Positions 1 through 11,474 of a stretch of DNA of 21,724 bases are shown one piece after another. The position numbers were made by a program, and so were the translations under genes. Source of the DNA: Plakobranchus ocellatus (Eukaryota; Mollusca; Gastropoda; Plakobranchidae); contig BLXT01000825.1 in the NCBI GenBank assembly GCA_019648995.1, forward strand, positions 76,958-98,681, read 5' to 3'. The notes below the pieces were generated by a model, which did not search any database, was not told the DNA's origin, and worked only from the letters and a program-made list of their open reading frames with translations. The first letter of the stretch is position 1. Every line of letters begins with the position of its first letter.

Positions 1-1833
1 TTTTTCTTATGAAACCAGGTTATCGCAAAAAAAAAAAAAAAAAAAATCACCTGAAAACGACATTGCGCAAGAATATCAAATTGCTAAAGTGCATGTGGAT
101 GTGGGTGAATATTATTACAACTCTTATATTTCATGTTTGTTCTTGCCAACTTTTATGACCAAATCCGTAGATGCGAGAATAAAATTGAAAATGGAGTGAA
201 ATTTCTGGACATTGGAAGGGGATTGGGAGCGCATTTTTTTCTTCTGAAATTGCCCTTCATTTGCTTTACATTATGATAATCGGCAGAGCTATAACTGCCG
301 GCAGTTCATATTGCGAAAAGTCAGCGTAACTTTGCAGATAATTGAACTACGAATGTATTGCGAAACTTGAAGCTTTGCCAACCATGACTGTCGCCACATC
401 AAGTCCAGCAGCACAATGTTTCACTAAATTGTTATTAACTCAGTGTTCCGCTAGAGCCAAGTCAATCTCATAATATTCATCTGGTTGCAGTTGTCCTGTT
501 TTATGTATCACCTTGACCTGGTCAAATCATAGATTTTGGCACTGACAGTAATCATTGCAATCCACTTAACAGTTTAACATAGATAAGCATCGATTCTTTA
601 GGCTACTTGACCCATCGCATTTATTACTGCCAATTTCTTTTTTGTTTCTTTTTTTTTTTCGACAGTGTGATTATAATTTATTAGGCAGACCCATGCTTTT
701 TCCTTTGCCACTGGGCTCATCCATTTTGTCATTTCCAATATCCGTTTGATCTCAAATCATTCATTCAAGTGGTAACAGATTTAGCCCAACTTGAATAGCC
801 TAATGGGTCCTGAGCCTTGCCTTGCTTGATTACTGTTGGTATTAATTGCCATGAATTTAAACTAATGGATACGAAAAATTACAAGGGAAACAATAGCACA
901 GATGTAAAGCAAGTTTAGTTTAAAAAATCGATCACCAAAAAAGGGAAATTCAAATTTCAAAAAACCTCATATTATTTAATTGCAGTGACTATGGAATGGA
1001 GTATGACTGATTCAAAAGTTATCTCTCATTTAACTAGCTAAATGTAACAAAAGTTGAAACCCGAGTAGAATGGTGATAATCTGTGAATATTTTTTTTTTG
1101 TTGTTAAACATGCCTTTGCGCTTGTCTGTTTCAGCACTCCAGTCAGAACTCAGATGAACATTTTTTTTTTTTGATGCATTAAGGCATTCATTTCTTTGGG
1201 GAAGGAAAATACAGACCTACATTATGAAAGGACTTTTTTTTTTTTTGCAGAACATTACTATTTGGTCCTGATCGTCTATCTCAAATATTATCTCCTTTTG
1301 AAAATGACCCTGGAAATCATGCTATACAACAAGGATATTTTTCTCCCAGCAACTCATTTCTATATTTAAATTGAGACTGACAGAATTTTTTTTTTAACGA
1401 TAGAAGGGTTTTTAACTTTATGAAATAAGCAGCGTAAATGCAAATACACCATCATCTGTTCATCGGTCTATCATTTACGAGTAATATATTATGAGAATAG
1501 ACAAATTTATGAAAGATCAAAATAGAAGTTTATAGATTGAAGAAAAACAAGTAGCAAAAAGGATAAAGCGCCAGTACAAAACAGACTGACCATTGAAAGG
1601 CTAATCAAATTTTAAGTTCTGTAAACTAAAAATAATTAAGGTTCAATTTCAGTAACATTTGCTCATAAGCTTGTTTTTTTTTTTATAAATGTAATCGGTC
1701 TTCAAAAAAAATAAAACCAATCGCTCTTATATAAAGCTCTTGGACGTCAGCTTCTATTACAGGGATTCTATAAATTTTTACATACTCTGAAAGTCAAGCA
1801 ATTTATTGCACATGACTTGTTCATAAAATATAT

Positions 1834-1958
1834 AAAATTTATCTTGATGCTGCGTTTCTTGATGGCAAAGTCATTAGTTATAATAACCTATCCTATTAAG
1901 AAAGGTTATTATAACTAATGACTTTGCCATCAAGAAACGCAGCATCAAGATAAATTTT
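1834..1958. repeat. Perfect inverted repeat, 56-bp arms, 13-nt loop
   Basis: Positions 1834-1889 and 1903-1958 are exact reverse complements over 56 bases with a 13-base spacer (1890-1902). Pairing stops at the next outer base pair (T at 1833, G at 1959). Transcribed, it would form a long perfect hairpin. The identity of the arms implies recent origin or gene conversion. No flanking target-site duplication was seen, so a transposon is not specially supported. A template-switch event or an assembly fold-back are alternatives. Confidence 0.97.
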
Positions 1959-2419
1959 GCCCAGCTCTGCTATACATATTTTATGTGTACATGTGATTGC
2001 AACTTTTAGCCAGCCAAGTAAAAGTTTGGAGCTTAGCTGATGAAAAAAAAAAATTGTAGACACACACTTCTTTCAGAACTATAGAAAATCTGTACTTAAT
2101 AGTAGCTTCATTGGGTTTTCTTGTACACCATTAAGATTTAATAACGCCTATTAATAATTACAACTTTAATAATAAACTTTTAAAGAAATTATTTAGCTTT
2201 TTGAAAAATAGTTATGTTTCTTTGTTTAAAGATGATGGGGTATCACACTCTTGGGGTTTTTTTTTTTTTTTTTTGTTTTTTGAGGAAAGCAAGAGAAATA
2301 AAACATCGTTAGTTTAAAAGAAACCAAGCACATAAAATTTATTATGACTTATCATATTGAATTATGTCTCTTGTAAAACTTTTGAGTAAAGTAATATGTT
2401 TTGATAAATGCTTCAAAAG

Positions 2420-2575
2420 ATAACCTTAAACGCTTTTATCTTGGCACAGGATCAGCAAGTCTGTATCCAGTTGTCACCATTGCACAGCTCACAAAATGCT
2501 GTTTTGAGCTAGCTCAATGGCTGAAATGTTCAAAATGTGAATCACAGCTTTTTTTTAAAACTGGTGTTATGATGA
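2420..2575 (+). repeat. Diverged dispersed repeat, copy A
   Basis: The core 2437-2540 aligns without gaps to 12891-12994: 66 of 104 bases agree by hand count, with conserved ends tatcttg, tccagtt.tcacca and aatgttcaaaatgtga. Weaker similarity continues on both sides. This is an old interspersed repeat of unknown class. The 65-residue open frame overlapping it (2401-2598) is not considered a gene. Confidence 0.6.
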
Positions 2576-3283
2576 ATACTTGTATATGCCCTTATTAATT
2601 AAATCATCTTTTGTGTCATTCACCAAGCTACATTTTTAAAAAGTTTCAGTAATTTTCCCTTTTTAAATGTATTTATATGCCATTTTATTACTTTCTTCTT
2701 TTTTTTTTTCTTATATCACATGTCACAACCATCGTTCAGTGAAAAAAAAAAGCATATCTCAGTACATGGTATTCTCTTATTCTTTTTGTCACCTTAACCC
2801 TTAATTCCTTTTTTTTTTATTTACCTCCTGTGGCTTCCTGTCTTCTTGCTTTAGCCAACTGGCTTTTTATCTTCTTGTTGCACATGACAGGCTGTATGAT
2901 TATCTGACAGAATTCCTATCCTTTTGTTGGTTTTTCTATCCCTTTCCTGCTACTGATGTCTTTAATCACTTTTTTTCATCACTTCAGGCTTTTCCTCCGT
3001 CCTTAGTTTTATGCATCAATACTATTGATCAACATCGTACATGAATCCAAGAAATAATTTAATTTTAAGATCATAAATAATAGCACCTTTGTAAGCATTT
3101 GCCGTGATGTCTCTTTTTGCACTTTTCTTCCTTCGATCACAGTCAGTAACATATTGCTTTCCTTATAAGTATACCACTTTACTTTCAGATCCATTATTTT
3201 CTTGTTAACTTCAAATACATGTATTAATGCTCGAGTTTAATATGCAAATTGATGAACCATTTTTCCCTACCTTTTCTCCTCAG

Positions 3284-3356
3284 AGGATTGATGTTCTTGG
3301 AAGATTGGTGGATGATCTTATCAACAAAACACATGAATTCCTTCAGCCAAACCCTG
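3284..3356 (+). CDS. SH3GL: Endophilin-A exon: BAR helix 1 end
   Basis: A 73-bp exon follows a pyrimidine-rich tract ending ctcctcag and is followed by donor gtaaat. It begins in phase 0 and ends in phase 1. It encodes [19 protein letters not shown] then LQPNP plus the first base of an alanine codon. This matches the segment of endophilin-A (K-V-D-V ... Y-L-Q-P-N-P) that ends the first BAR helix before the membrane-inserting loop. The start at 3284 is set by the acceptor and by the family's phase-0 junction before the R/K-V-D-V block. Confidence 0.95.
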
Positions 3357-4532
3357 GTAAATTAACTTAACCTCCTTGTTTTTCTTGCTACTAAAATGCT
3401 AGTCTTATTTTGTTTGTCCTATTGACTAAAATCTCAACAAAGGCGTGATTTATATTGACACATTATGATATAATATTTTGTGTTTGCAGAGCCAGAAAAG
3501 CCATGCTTTTTGTTGAGTTTAACATCTATTAAATGAATAAATACTTTTTAAGTTAAAGACTGGATTTAGTTTTTATCAGCGATGCAGTAGCAGATACACT
3601 GAATGTGACAGCATCAAAATTTTAAATACATAAACTTATTTTGTTTATTTCAGGTTTTATATGGAGTTTACATTGTAACTGTTTCAGTAGATATCTTAAA
3701 AGATAGAGAGCAAAATCTAAATGTTTTTGGGTTTTTTGTTTTTGTTTTTGTTTGTTTGTTTGTTTGTTTTGTCATGCGGGTGGGTATTATTTTTTATTTG
3801 TTTTATGCTTTCTTTTTTTTTTAAATAAAAAAAATTTTGTTGTATCTTACCATGCCATCATTATCAAGGAACAGGTCTGTTCTTACAAAAAAAAATGTAG
3901 AACTTTTATTGGGTTTTTTTTGTTTTTTGTTTTTTTTTTTGGTAAAAAAGATATGTGTAGAGTCTCACTAAATCAGTGAATCTATCAATCTGCATGACTG
4001 AATTAAAATACAAATGACTGATTTAAGAGACATTATGGGTAGGCCATAATGAAAAAATTGAAAATATCTGTTTAGTCCCTGCAAAGACAGCAATATTTCC
4101 ATTTAAAAACGATAAAAGTCGTAAATATGGGGAAAGTGTTATAATGCCCTTTTTTCAACAATATTATTTTTAACATCCAGCTGAAAGGGATTGGTCCCTG
4201 CTATAAACTGACTCTGTTGATTACCAAACAAGATAAACTATGTTGATGTGCTGTGTTTGCAACTTACATAACATGTATTATTTGTCCAGCTTTGTGGCAA
4301 GTTTTTTAGAATTTTGAGACTCAGAATGTTTATTATTTATACTTTTTTATTGTTATAATTTTTTTTATATTTTTTAATATACCTTTTTCATGCATGATCA
4401 CAATACAAAAACCTTCAGAGCACTCATTACCTGATTTCCAATATGTTTTTGTTGTTATTGTTGTTATCCTTAGAATTTTAATTAGGAGTCTTCTTCACCT
4501 ACTTCTTCTTCCTCTTCTTCTCCTCCTCCTCC

Positions 4533-4563
<31 letters not shown>

Positions 4564-7500
4564 TATCATCACCATCACCACCAGGTTACTCTGAAAATTG
4601 TTATTTATTCTATTTTGAAGGCATGATATTGAAGCTGAAAGAAATTAGTATTAACATGATTTTCGTATTTGTAGTATTTTGTCCACTTTTAGCCATTTCT
4701 ATTTTTGTAGTTGGTTTTTATTTTTGTTTTTATAATTATTGTCTAAATAGATCAGTTTTGTTGAATACTGTATTGAATGCATTTTTGTTTTTGTTTTTTT
4801 TGTTTATGATCAGCCTTTTAAATTGTCCAAATGTTTTTTAGAATATCAACCGATACTAACAAGTGAATCGGATACATGTACTAACACGTGAATCATAATA
4901 CATATGTTGTAAAAGACACTCAAGCATGTAATTGTCTTTGAAAGCCAAAACTGTTGAAGAACGGAATTTTATAAAGCATAATTTATCCAAAAACAGCCAT
5001 GGAATTTTAATTGAGTGGAATTTTTTGAAGCATTTTAGTTAATGATGGTTTTTCCAACTTAAGCAATAACATGTCAAACTGCTGAGCTAAGAACCAATTT
5101 TAAAAGACTTTGTCAACGCCTTATGTTTTTTTTAATAGCTTCAAGAGCGAAAATGTCCACTCGTAATGCAATATCAAAGATGCGTGGCCAAGAACAGAAG
5201 ATTCTATACCCGCAGCCTGAGGGAACTCTTGGTGATTATATGATAAGGCATGGCACAGATTTGGGTGAAGATTCTACCTTTGGTAAGTCAAGTTTTAAAT
5301 ATAATAGATTTTATACACTTCTTTACCTTGGGGCAGTTAAAAAAAAAATTGTACAAATTAGTGGCTGTGCAACTCATAAAATTATCAGTGAAAAAAAAAA
5401 ATCATACTAAAATATGGATCCTTATGGAATTTGTAATGGTTAATAGACCATTTACTGAACAGCTTTTAAATATTCTGGACTATAAGGTGATTGGAAATGG
5501 GAAGAATCTCTCTTGGTATCTTTTTTTCACTTCTTTCTATTACATTTAGAAACAGTTTGATTTTTTTCTTATCTGGAGGAGTTTTTCAATTAAATTAATA
5601 GTTGGTCAGTACAAATTGATGTAATTGAGTTTTTCCTCAATCCTTCATGCAACAAGATTTGAAGATAGCCCATGTATTTTTTATATATTAATACTCTACG
5701 TATGATTATATTCCCTTATCTCACCAGGTAGTTTTTTTATGCTTTTGTGTGTGTGTGTTTACAGGTGGCTGCCTTGTTGAAGCAGGGGAATCTTTCAAGC
5801 ACTTGGCAGAAATCAAGTACAATCTTGAAGACAACGTGAAGCAAAACTTCTTAGAACCTTTGAACCACTTACAGACTAAAGACCTCAGAGAAGTCAATGT
5901 AAGTTGATTGAAAAAAACAGAGATGGTGTGCCATGATACATATTTTAAAGATATATTGGGCCTGGAAATTAGCTGTTATAAGTTGGTGTCATAAATACAT
6001 ATTTGAAATAAAGGCAGTTTTAAATTAATCAATTCTATTCAGTTTTCACCACTGCAGAACTGATTCATGGCAATTTCAGATTAATCATGTAATTCATAAT
6101 TCACAATGCTCAAAATGCAACATGACCTGCTAGCCAACTTGACAAAGACATTTGTTGTTAAAGTTTGTTCTCTTGCAAGCATTAAAAAAATTGTTGGCTA
6201 TTATCTAAAGAGGTCGAGAACAATATAACTGGATTATTGGACAGGGACAGATCTGGGGCAGGGGGGTCCAGGGTTCCGAAACCCCTCCCCTGCAAAAACC
6301 ATGTACCTGTGGGTGGACCTTTTTTTTTTTTAATTTTTACTTAAATTTTTTTTTTTATTAATGGTACTCAATTTTTGCACTATGAATGCCATGAGAAGCC
6401 ACTGCAAAAATTTGTCAGCTTCCCATTCCGTTGTGGATAAATGAATAGGTGTATGTCCACCTTGAGCCTGTATCATTTACTTGAAAAGTGAATGCTGATG
6501 CTATTGCATCAATGCTCCCCATTATTCATCATCAATAAGTTTCTTGCTTTGTAGCATTGGCAGTCATGTCCCTTCCATATATTTCATTTATCATATGTTA
6601 TACTTCTACAACAGTTAGTGGGGCAAACAATTGTGTTATCTTGTTTTCCCTTGGTTTTTTTTGGGATAATATAAATCTTTTCAAATGTCACAAGAGGCCT
6701 TATTTCTTTGTTCTTATCATATGGCTAATCAGCGATCTTGTTGCAGTCTTTTATTTTAATACTGCTTCATTGATTTCTTTGCTATCCATGAAATCTGTAG
6801 CATTTTTCTTAAAATCCACATTTCCTTTGCCACCAATCTAGCTTGTAATTGGCCCTCATGTTCTTTTAAAGCAATTTTACTTACTCTTTCTTTCATATAT
6901 TTTTGTACCAGTTATATAATGCAAAGTTCTCAATGCATATGTAAAAATGTAATTTTGCAAAATATATATACATTTTTTTTTAAAGAAGAATTATTTACTC
7001 AATAAAAAAACATTTAAAGGATCAAGAAACTAATGCACTATTTGCACAAAACAATGATTGATAATTTTCATGTACATGATTGTTTAACAAATGATTTCTG
7101 TAAAATTACAAAGCTGTTCATACTTTGAGAAGATTATGGATAAAGCTCTCTAATGATTTTCCTACGCTTTTTTTTTTTTGGCTAGCATCATCGAAAAAAA
7201 CTTTCAGGAAGAAGATTGGACTTTGATTGCAAAAAACGGAAAAAGGACAAGGGTAAGGGACAAGCTAGATAATATCTTTCATAAATGTGAGGCTCCATGT
7301 AAATGTCAGCCATATCTCTCTCTTTTTTTGGTTAACATAAAGTCATATACAGATTATGAAGCTTTAATGCTAAGCATGGAGGTGTTTGCAGATTCTAAAA
7401 ATATTGAATTGTATTGAAAGTACAAGAAATGATAGTAATGGTTTTATTTACTCAAAGAGGGACACTTTGATTTTAAATATATTATCTCATTGCATGTGGC

Positions 7501-10500
7501 AAAGAGATGTTGCTGAAAATGTTATGGTGCCTCACACATGTAGTGTTTTATACAGCTCAGTGGATAGCTGTTGGGTGTCTTTCCCCTTTGCTTAATACTT
7601 TGCTTAACATGTTAATCTCATTCATGTGTGGTGATTTTCTTTTCATACATGGGACATACATATATATTTATTTTTGTGTGGAAAGAATTGTTTGTCTGTT
7701 TTGATACTAATAGAAGCTCCAAGTTAGCTTAACTATCTTTTATTAGCAATATGATGTCAACTTTTGAAACAAAGAATAGCTCATCTTTGTACCTTTAAAA
7801 AATCATTAACTTCAAATCTTTCGACTCATTTTGAAAATTGCAATTTGATCATTTTGACATTTCAGTTTTTAAAAAAAAGTCTTTTTGCATAAGAAATATT
7901 TTTTCCAATCGTGAAATAGTTTTTGTTTTTTGTTTCAGTAATATTTTTGACTTTTGTTTCTAATATAACTTGAAACTATTGTAAATCTAAATTTGTCTCT
8001 AAATTGTCCTGAGGATCAATTTATTCACTTCATTACTTTTCATTTTCCTCATGGCACTGATCATCACTAATTTATTTGTTATTCACGCCTTGCTGTCATC
8101 AATCCACCAAAAGGAGGTAAGATTTTTTATCGTGTAAATGGTCAAATATTGTCAAAAATTTATATGCTGTAGGATCAAATTGTTTAGTCCAACCTGAGTT
8201 TGTGTGTAGTGGTTTAATTAATTTCACATAATGAGTGTGTTATTATTATTGAAAGGTAGGTTACATTAGTGTCTTTATGGTTATTTACTCTAGAGCTGTG
8301 AACTTGTTTTTTCACTTTAATTTCTGTAAAAGTTGGACATAGGTATATTTTGTTGCCAGTTTTTCCTCTTTGTCTTCTCAAAGAAAGAATATGCATGAAG
8401 AAAGGTCACATGTGTGTATTATTTGCTTTGCATTGTTTTTTTAATTTAATATAATTTATCTATTGGCATCACAGGCAAGAAAAATAATACAAAATATGAG
8501 TTGGATTGTGTTATTGAAACATTGTTTTTGGATGAACGATCAATGATCTTTACAATTTAGTCTGTTCCAAGTTTCAGCAGCTGGATCTAAGTATCAGTTG
8601 CAGTGCATGTACTATTTGATTATAAAATTTAAAGTAGGAACAGAGCAGCTCTGTGATTCTTGTATGCTATTGCCAGTCAGTCGTAGTAGTGGAATTATAA
8701 AAGAAGTCTGTAGTAAACAATAGTCAATTTTGAGAGTGAAAGTTATTAACATTAAAGAACACAACCAACTTTGTAATGACACAGCTTTTTGCGAATTTCA
8801 AAGGAAAACCTAATGGGCAGGATGATTGCAGTTCTTCCTCTCAAAATCCACGTATGTGTAATAACAGTTGGGTTTGGTGTTTTCTGATATTGGTTTAAAA
8901 GTTGATTTTGTCTTTAGCCAATATTGAATGTATTTTTTTTGTAGTGTGTGAGTTTATCAATGCACAATCCTTACTCACAGAAAAGTAAGAAAGTAGAAAA
9001 ATAATGAGCAATTTAGCATGCCAACTACAAAAAAAAAAGTGATTGAAGAATATTGTAGAAAACATTGATCTTTAGCATGTAGAAAACTGATAATAATAAT
9101 AATAATAATACATACTATGGAAATTTGAAACTAGGATCTGATAAAAACATTCATAAGCTTTTATAATAATTATTGTTGTGCAAGCCATATTCATTGCCTT
9201 GGAAAGAATGACAACCATAATGTACAAGTATTCCCAAGAGGATGGAGATACTGTTTAAAGTGTATGGTAAACTAGATTTTAAAAACGCATTTTGCACAAT
9301 TCAAATGGATTCTTTTACTTCAATATATATATATTTTTTTTTTAAGTTCTCTTCCTTTTGTAGTTTTCTTTGAAATTGTTATTTTTTATTTTGGGTCTAT
9401 TTAAGTTTTTTTTTTTAATTGCAAAAATATAATTTGTGTGTCTGTTTCTCTTTTCACAAATGTCTAGCTGCCGCAGGTAGTAGTATTCATTTGTCTGAAC
9501 CCTCCCAATTTAAAAACAAAAAAAAAGAATTTTTTTAAAATTTTATTTTATTCAGACAGCATTTCTATTTTTAAATTATTTTATTTCATATACAAAGGCA
9601 TTTTTTTTTTGTGTGTGCCTGAGTTTATATTTGCATGATGTATGCTTTGCAAATCATTTTGGGCTGAGGAGAAATACCCAATATTTATTGCATGTTTTCA
9701 GCTTTCTTTCCCCTCCCCCAATAGCATCATGCTTATATTCAGCTTCAGTTGACATTTTAATAATAATATAATGGTCAAGCTTTCCTATCAAAGAGGAATC
9801 TAATTTTATCAGCAAGGAATTTTCATAATCATACATTTTTATATCATTCAACAAAACTCTAGTTTTCTAAAATGCAAAAGGAAGAGGTTTTCCAAACATC
9901 AGGTTGTCAATTTGCATTTGTGAGCATTTTAGACTTTTATGAAGCCTGAGAGTAGACCTTACTCCACATCAAGATTTTTAAAGATAGTTTGTTAGGTTTT
10001 TTTAACTTGGTTTCTTATTCAAGTAATTTTGAAAAACGTACAATAATCTATTAAAGTAATTTTCCATCTTCACACAAATATTGACATGAGAGTACAATTG
10101 TTAGCTAGGTGCAAAGTTTTATAGGCAAATCAATTAGTGTTTCAGTAGGCAGAAGAGTTCACCTATAATGTAACTAGATTTAATTTTGATAAATTTGGTT
10201 TCTTCTTGTAAATTCTTTGACAGTTTTTTTTATTGCGCTCAAATTTAATAGAACAATGAAAAAGCATATTCTTTGCATGATGGCCATGCTAATGCTCATA
10301 AGTAATTGGCTTGATTCCATCAGCAACACCTCCTGCTAATTGCAAATCAATCTAAATCCAAGCATGCCAGTTGGAACCAGCCAATAATTTTCTGCTTTTC
10401 ATAATATCATAATTGTTAATAATAAATTAAAATATAAAAAGGAATAACAGAGTTTGTAATGGCTACATTATTTGTAAAAGAGACCAGTCTTCAAAAGGAA

Positions 10501-11394
10501 GCCAGAGCTTTTCTTTAATGAATTGAGTTTCTGAAGTTCAAAGTTACTAAACACATTCTCAAATTAACAAAGTTCAGTAAATTGCCATGGAGTTTCTTAA
10601 ACAAATATGAATACAATGTAATCTTGCAGGGCCAAAACCAGAAACAAAGTTTTAAGCTTAAGGCTTGTTTTTTTAAAAGATATCAAGTAAATGTGTGAAA
10701 AGTAAAGCTTCTATTTGCATGTTTTAAAAAAATGGAATTATTAGATATTTTTGTTTTGGTTTTTTTTTTTTATATTAGCCCCAAAAAATGTATGGAATTT
10801 ATAAATAAAAATACAATTTTGTGTTATTAAGTGAAAATGTAATCATTATTCCCAGAAAATGGGTCCATACTCCATGTTTTTCTTCAAAATTTCATTTCCT
10901 CAGTTATAGGAAACTGTTAAAAAAATTCATGTTTTTTTTTCTAGAGTCATGAATGACTCTAAGAAATGTATGAAGATTCTAAGTTTGATGCAGTAACAAA
11001 CCACATATCTTAAGAACATTCCTAATGGTCAAGTGTTGCATATAAAATGTTTAGATAAAACGGTTCCTAAAATTTTTTTGTATTTAAAAAAAATTGCTAT
11101 TTAAAACTTGAAATTTTTTTAGTATCTTAGCAAAGAGAAGCCAACATCATGCAATTTTTGCTAATAAAAAGCTCCTTATCCAAAACTATAGATATGCAGT
11201 TTCAGACGTGGGGCTCATCCTTTTGTTGTATCATCGAAATCAAAACAGAGTTAATAAGACAAAAGATCTGCTCTCAAAATTATCAGAATTTTTTAAGTTC
11301 ATTTAAAATATTTTTCCATGACTTGTATATTAGTTTGATTTGATTGCATTTTGAGGATTACGGTGTGAAGATTTCAAGAATATTTGAAACACCA

Positions 11395-11474
<80 letters not shown>

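Larger units (their letters stand above)
1..3283 (+). other. SH3GL: Upstream intron of endophilin-A (partial)
   Basis: No exon with endophilin N-terminal sequence (H0 helix, G-T-K-L-D-D-D-F block) was found on the + strand, so this is read as the 3' part of the intron before the first visible exon. It holds a 20-A run (27-46), many T runs, a perfect inverted repeat (1834-1958), one dispersed repeat copy (about 2420-2575) and a pyrimidine-rich end. Short open frames at 2401-2598 (+) and 3009-3194 (-) show no coding character. Confidence 0.7.

Noticed and set aside
4394-4594. 66-residue + frame ending in Leu/Ile runs
   Set aside because: It is a translation of the CTT/CCT and ATC microsatellite.
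8000-8116. Possible exon ending at ccaaaaggag/gtaaga
   Set aside because: The donor looks good, but no usable AG acceptor precedes it without a stop in the required phase.
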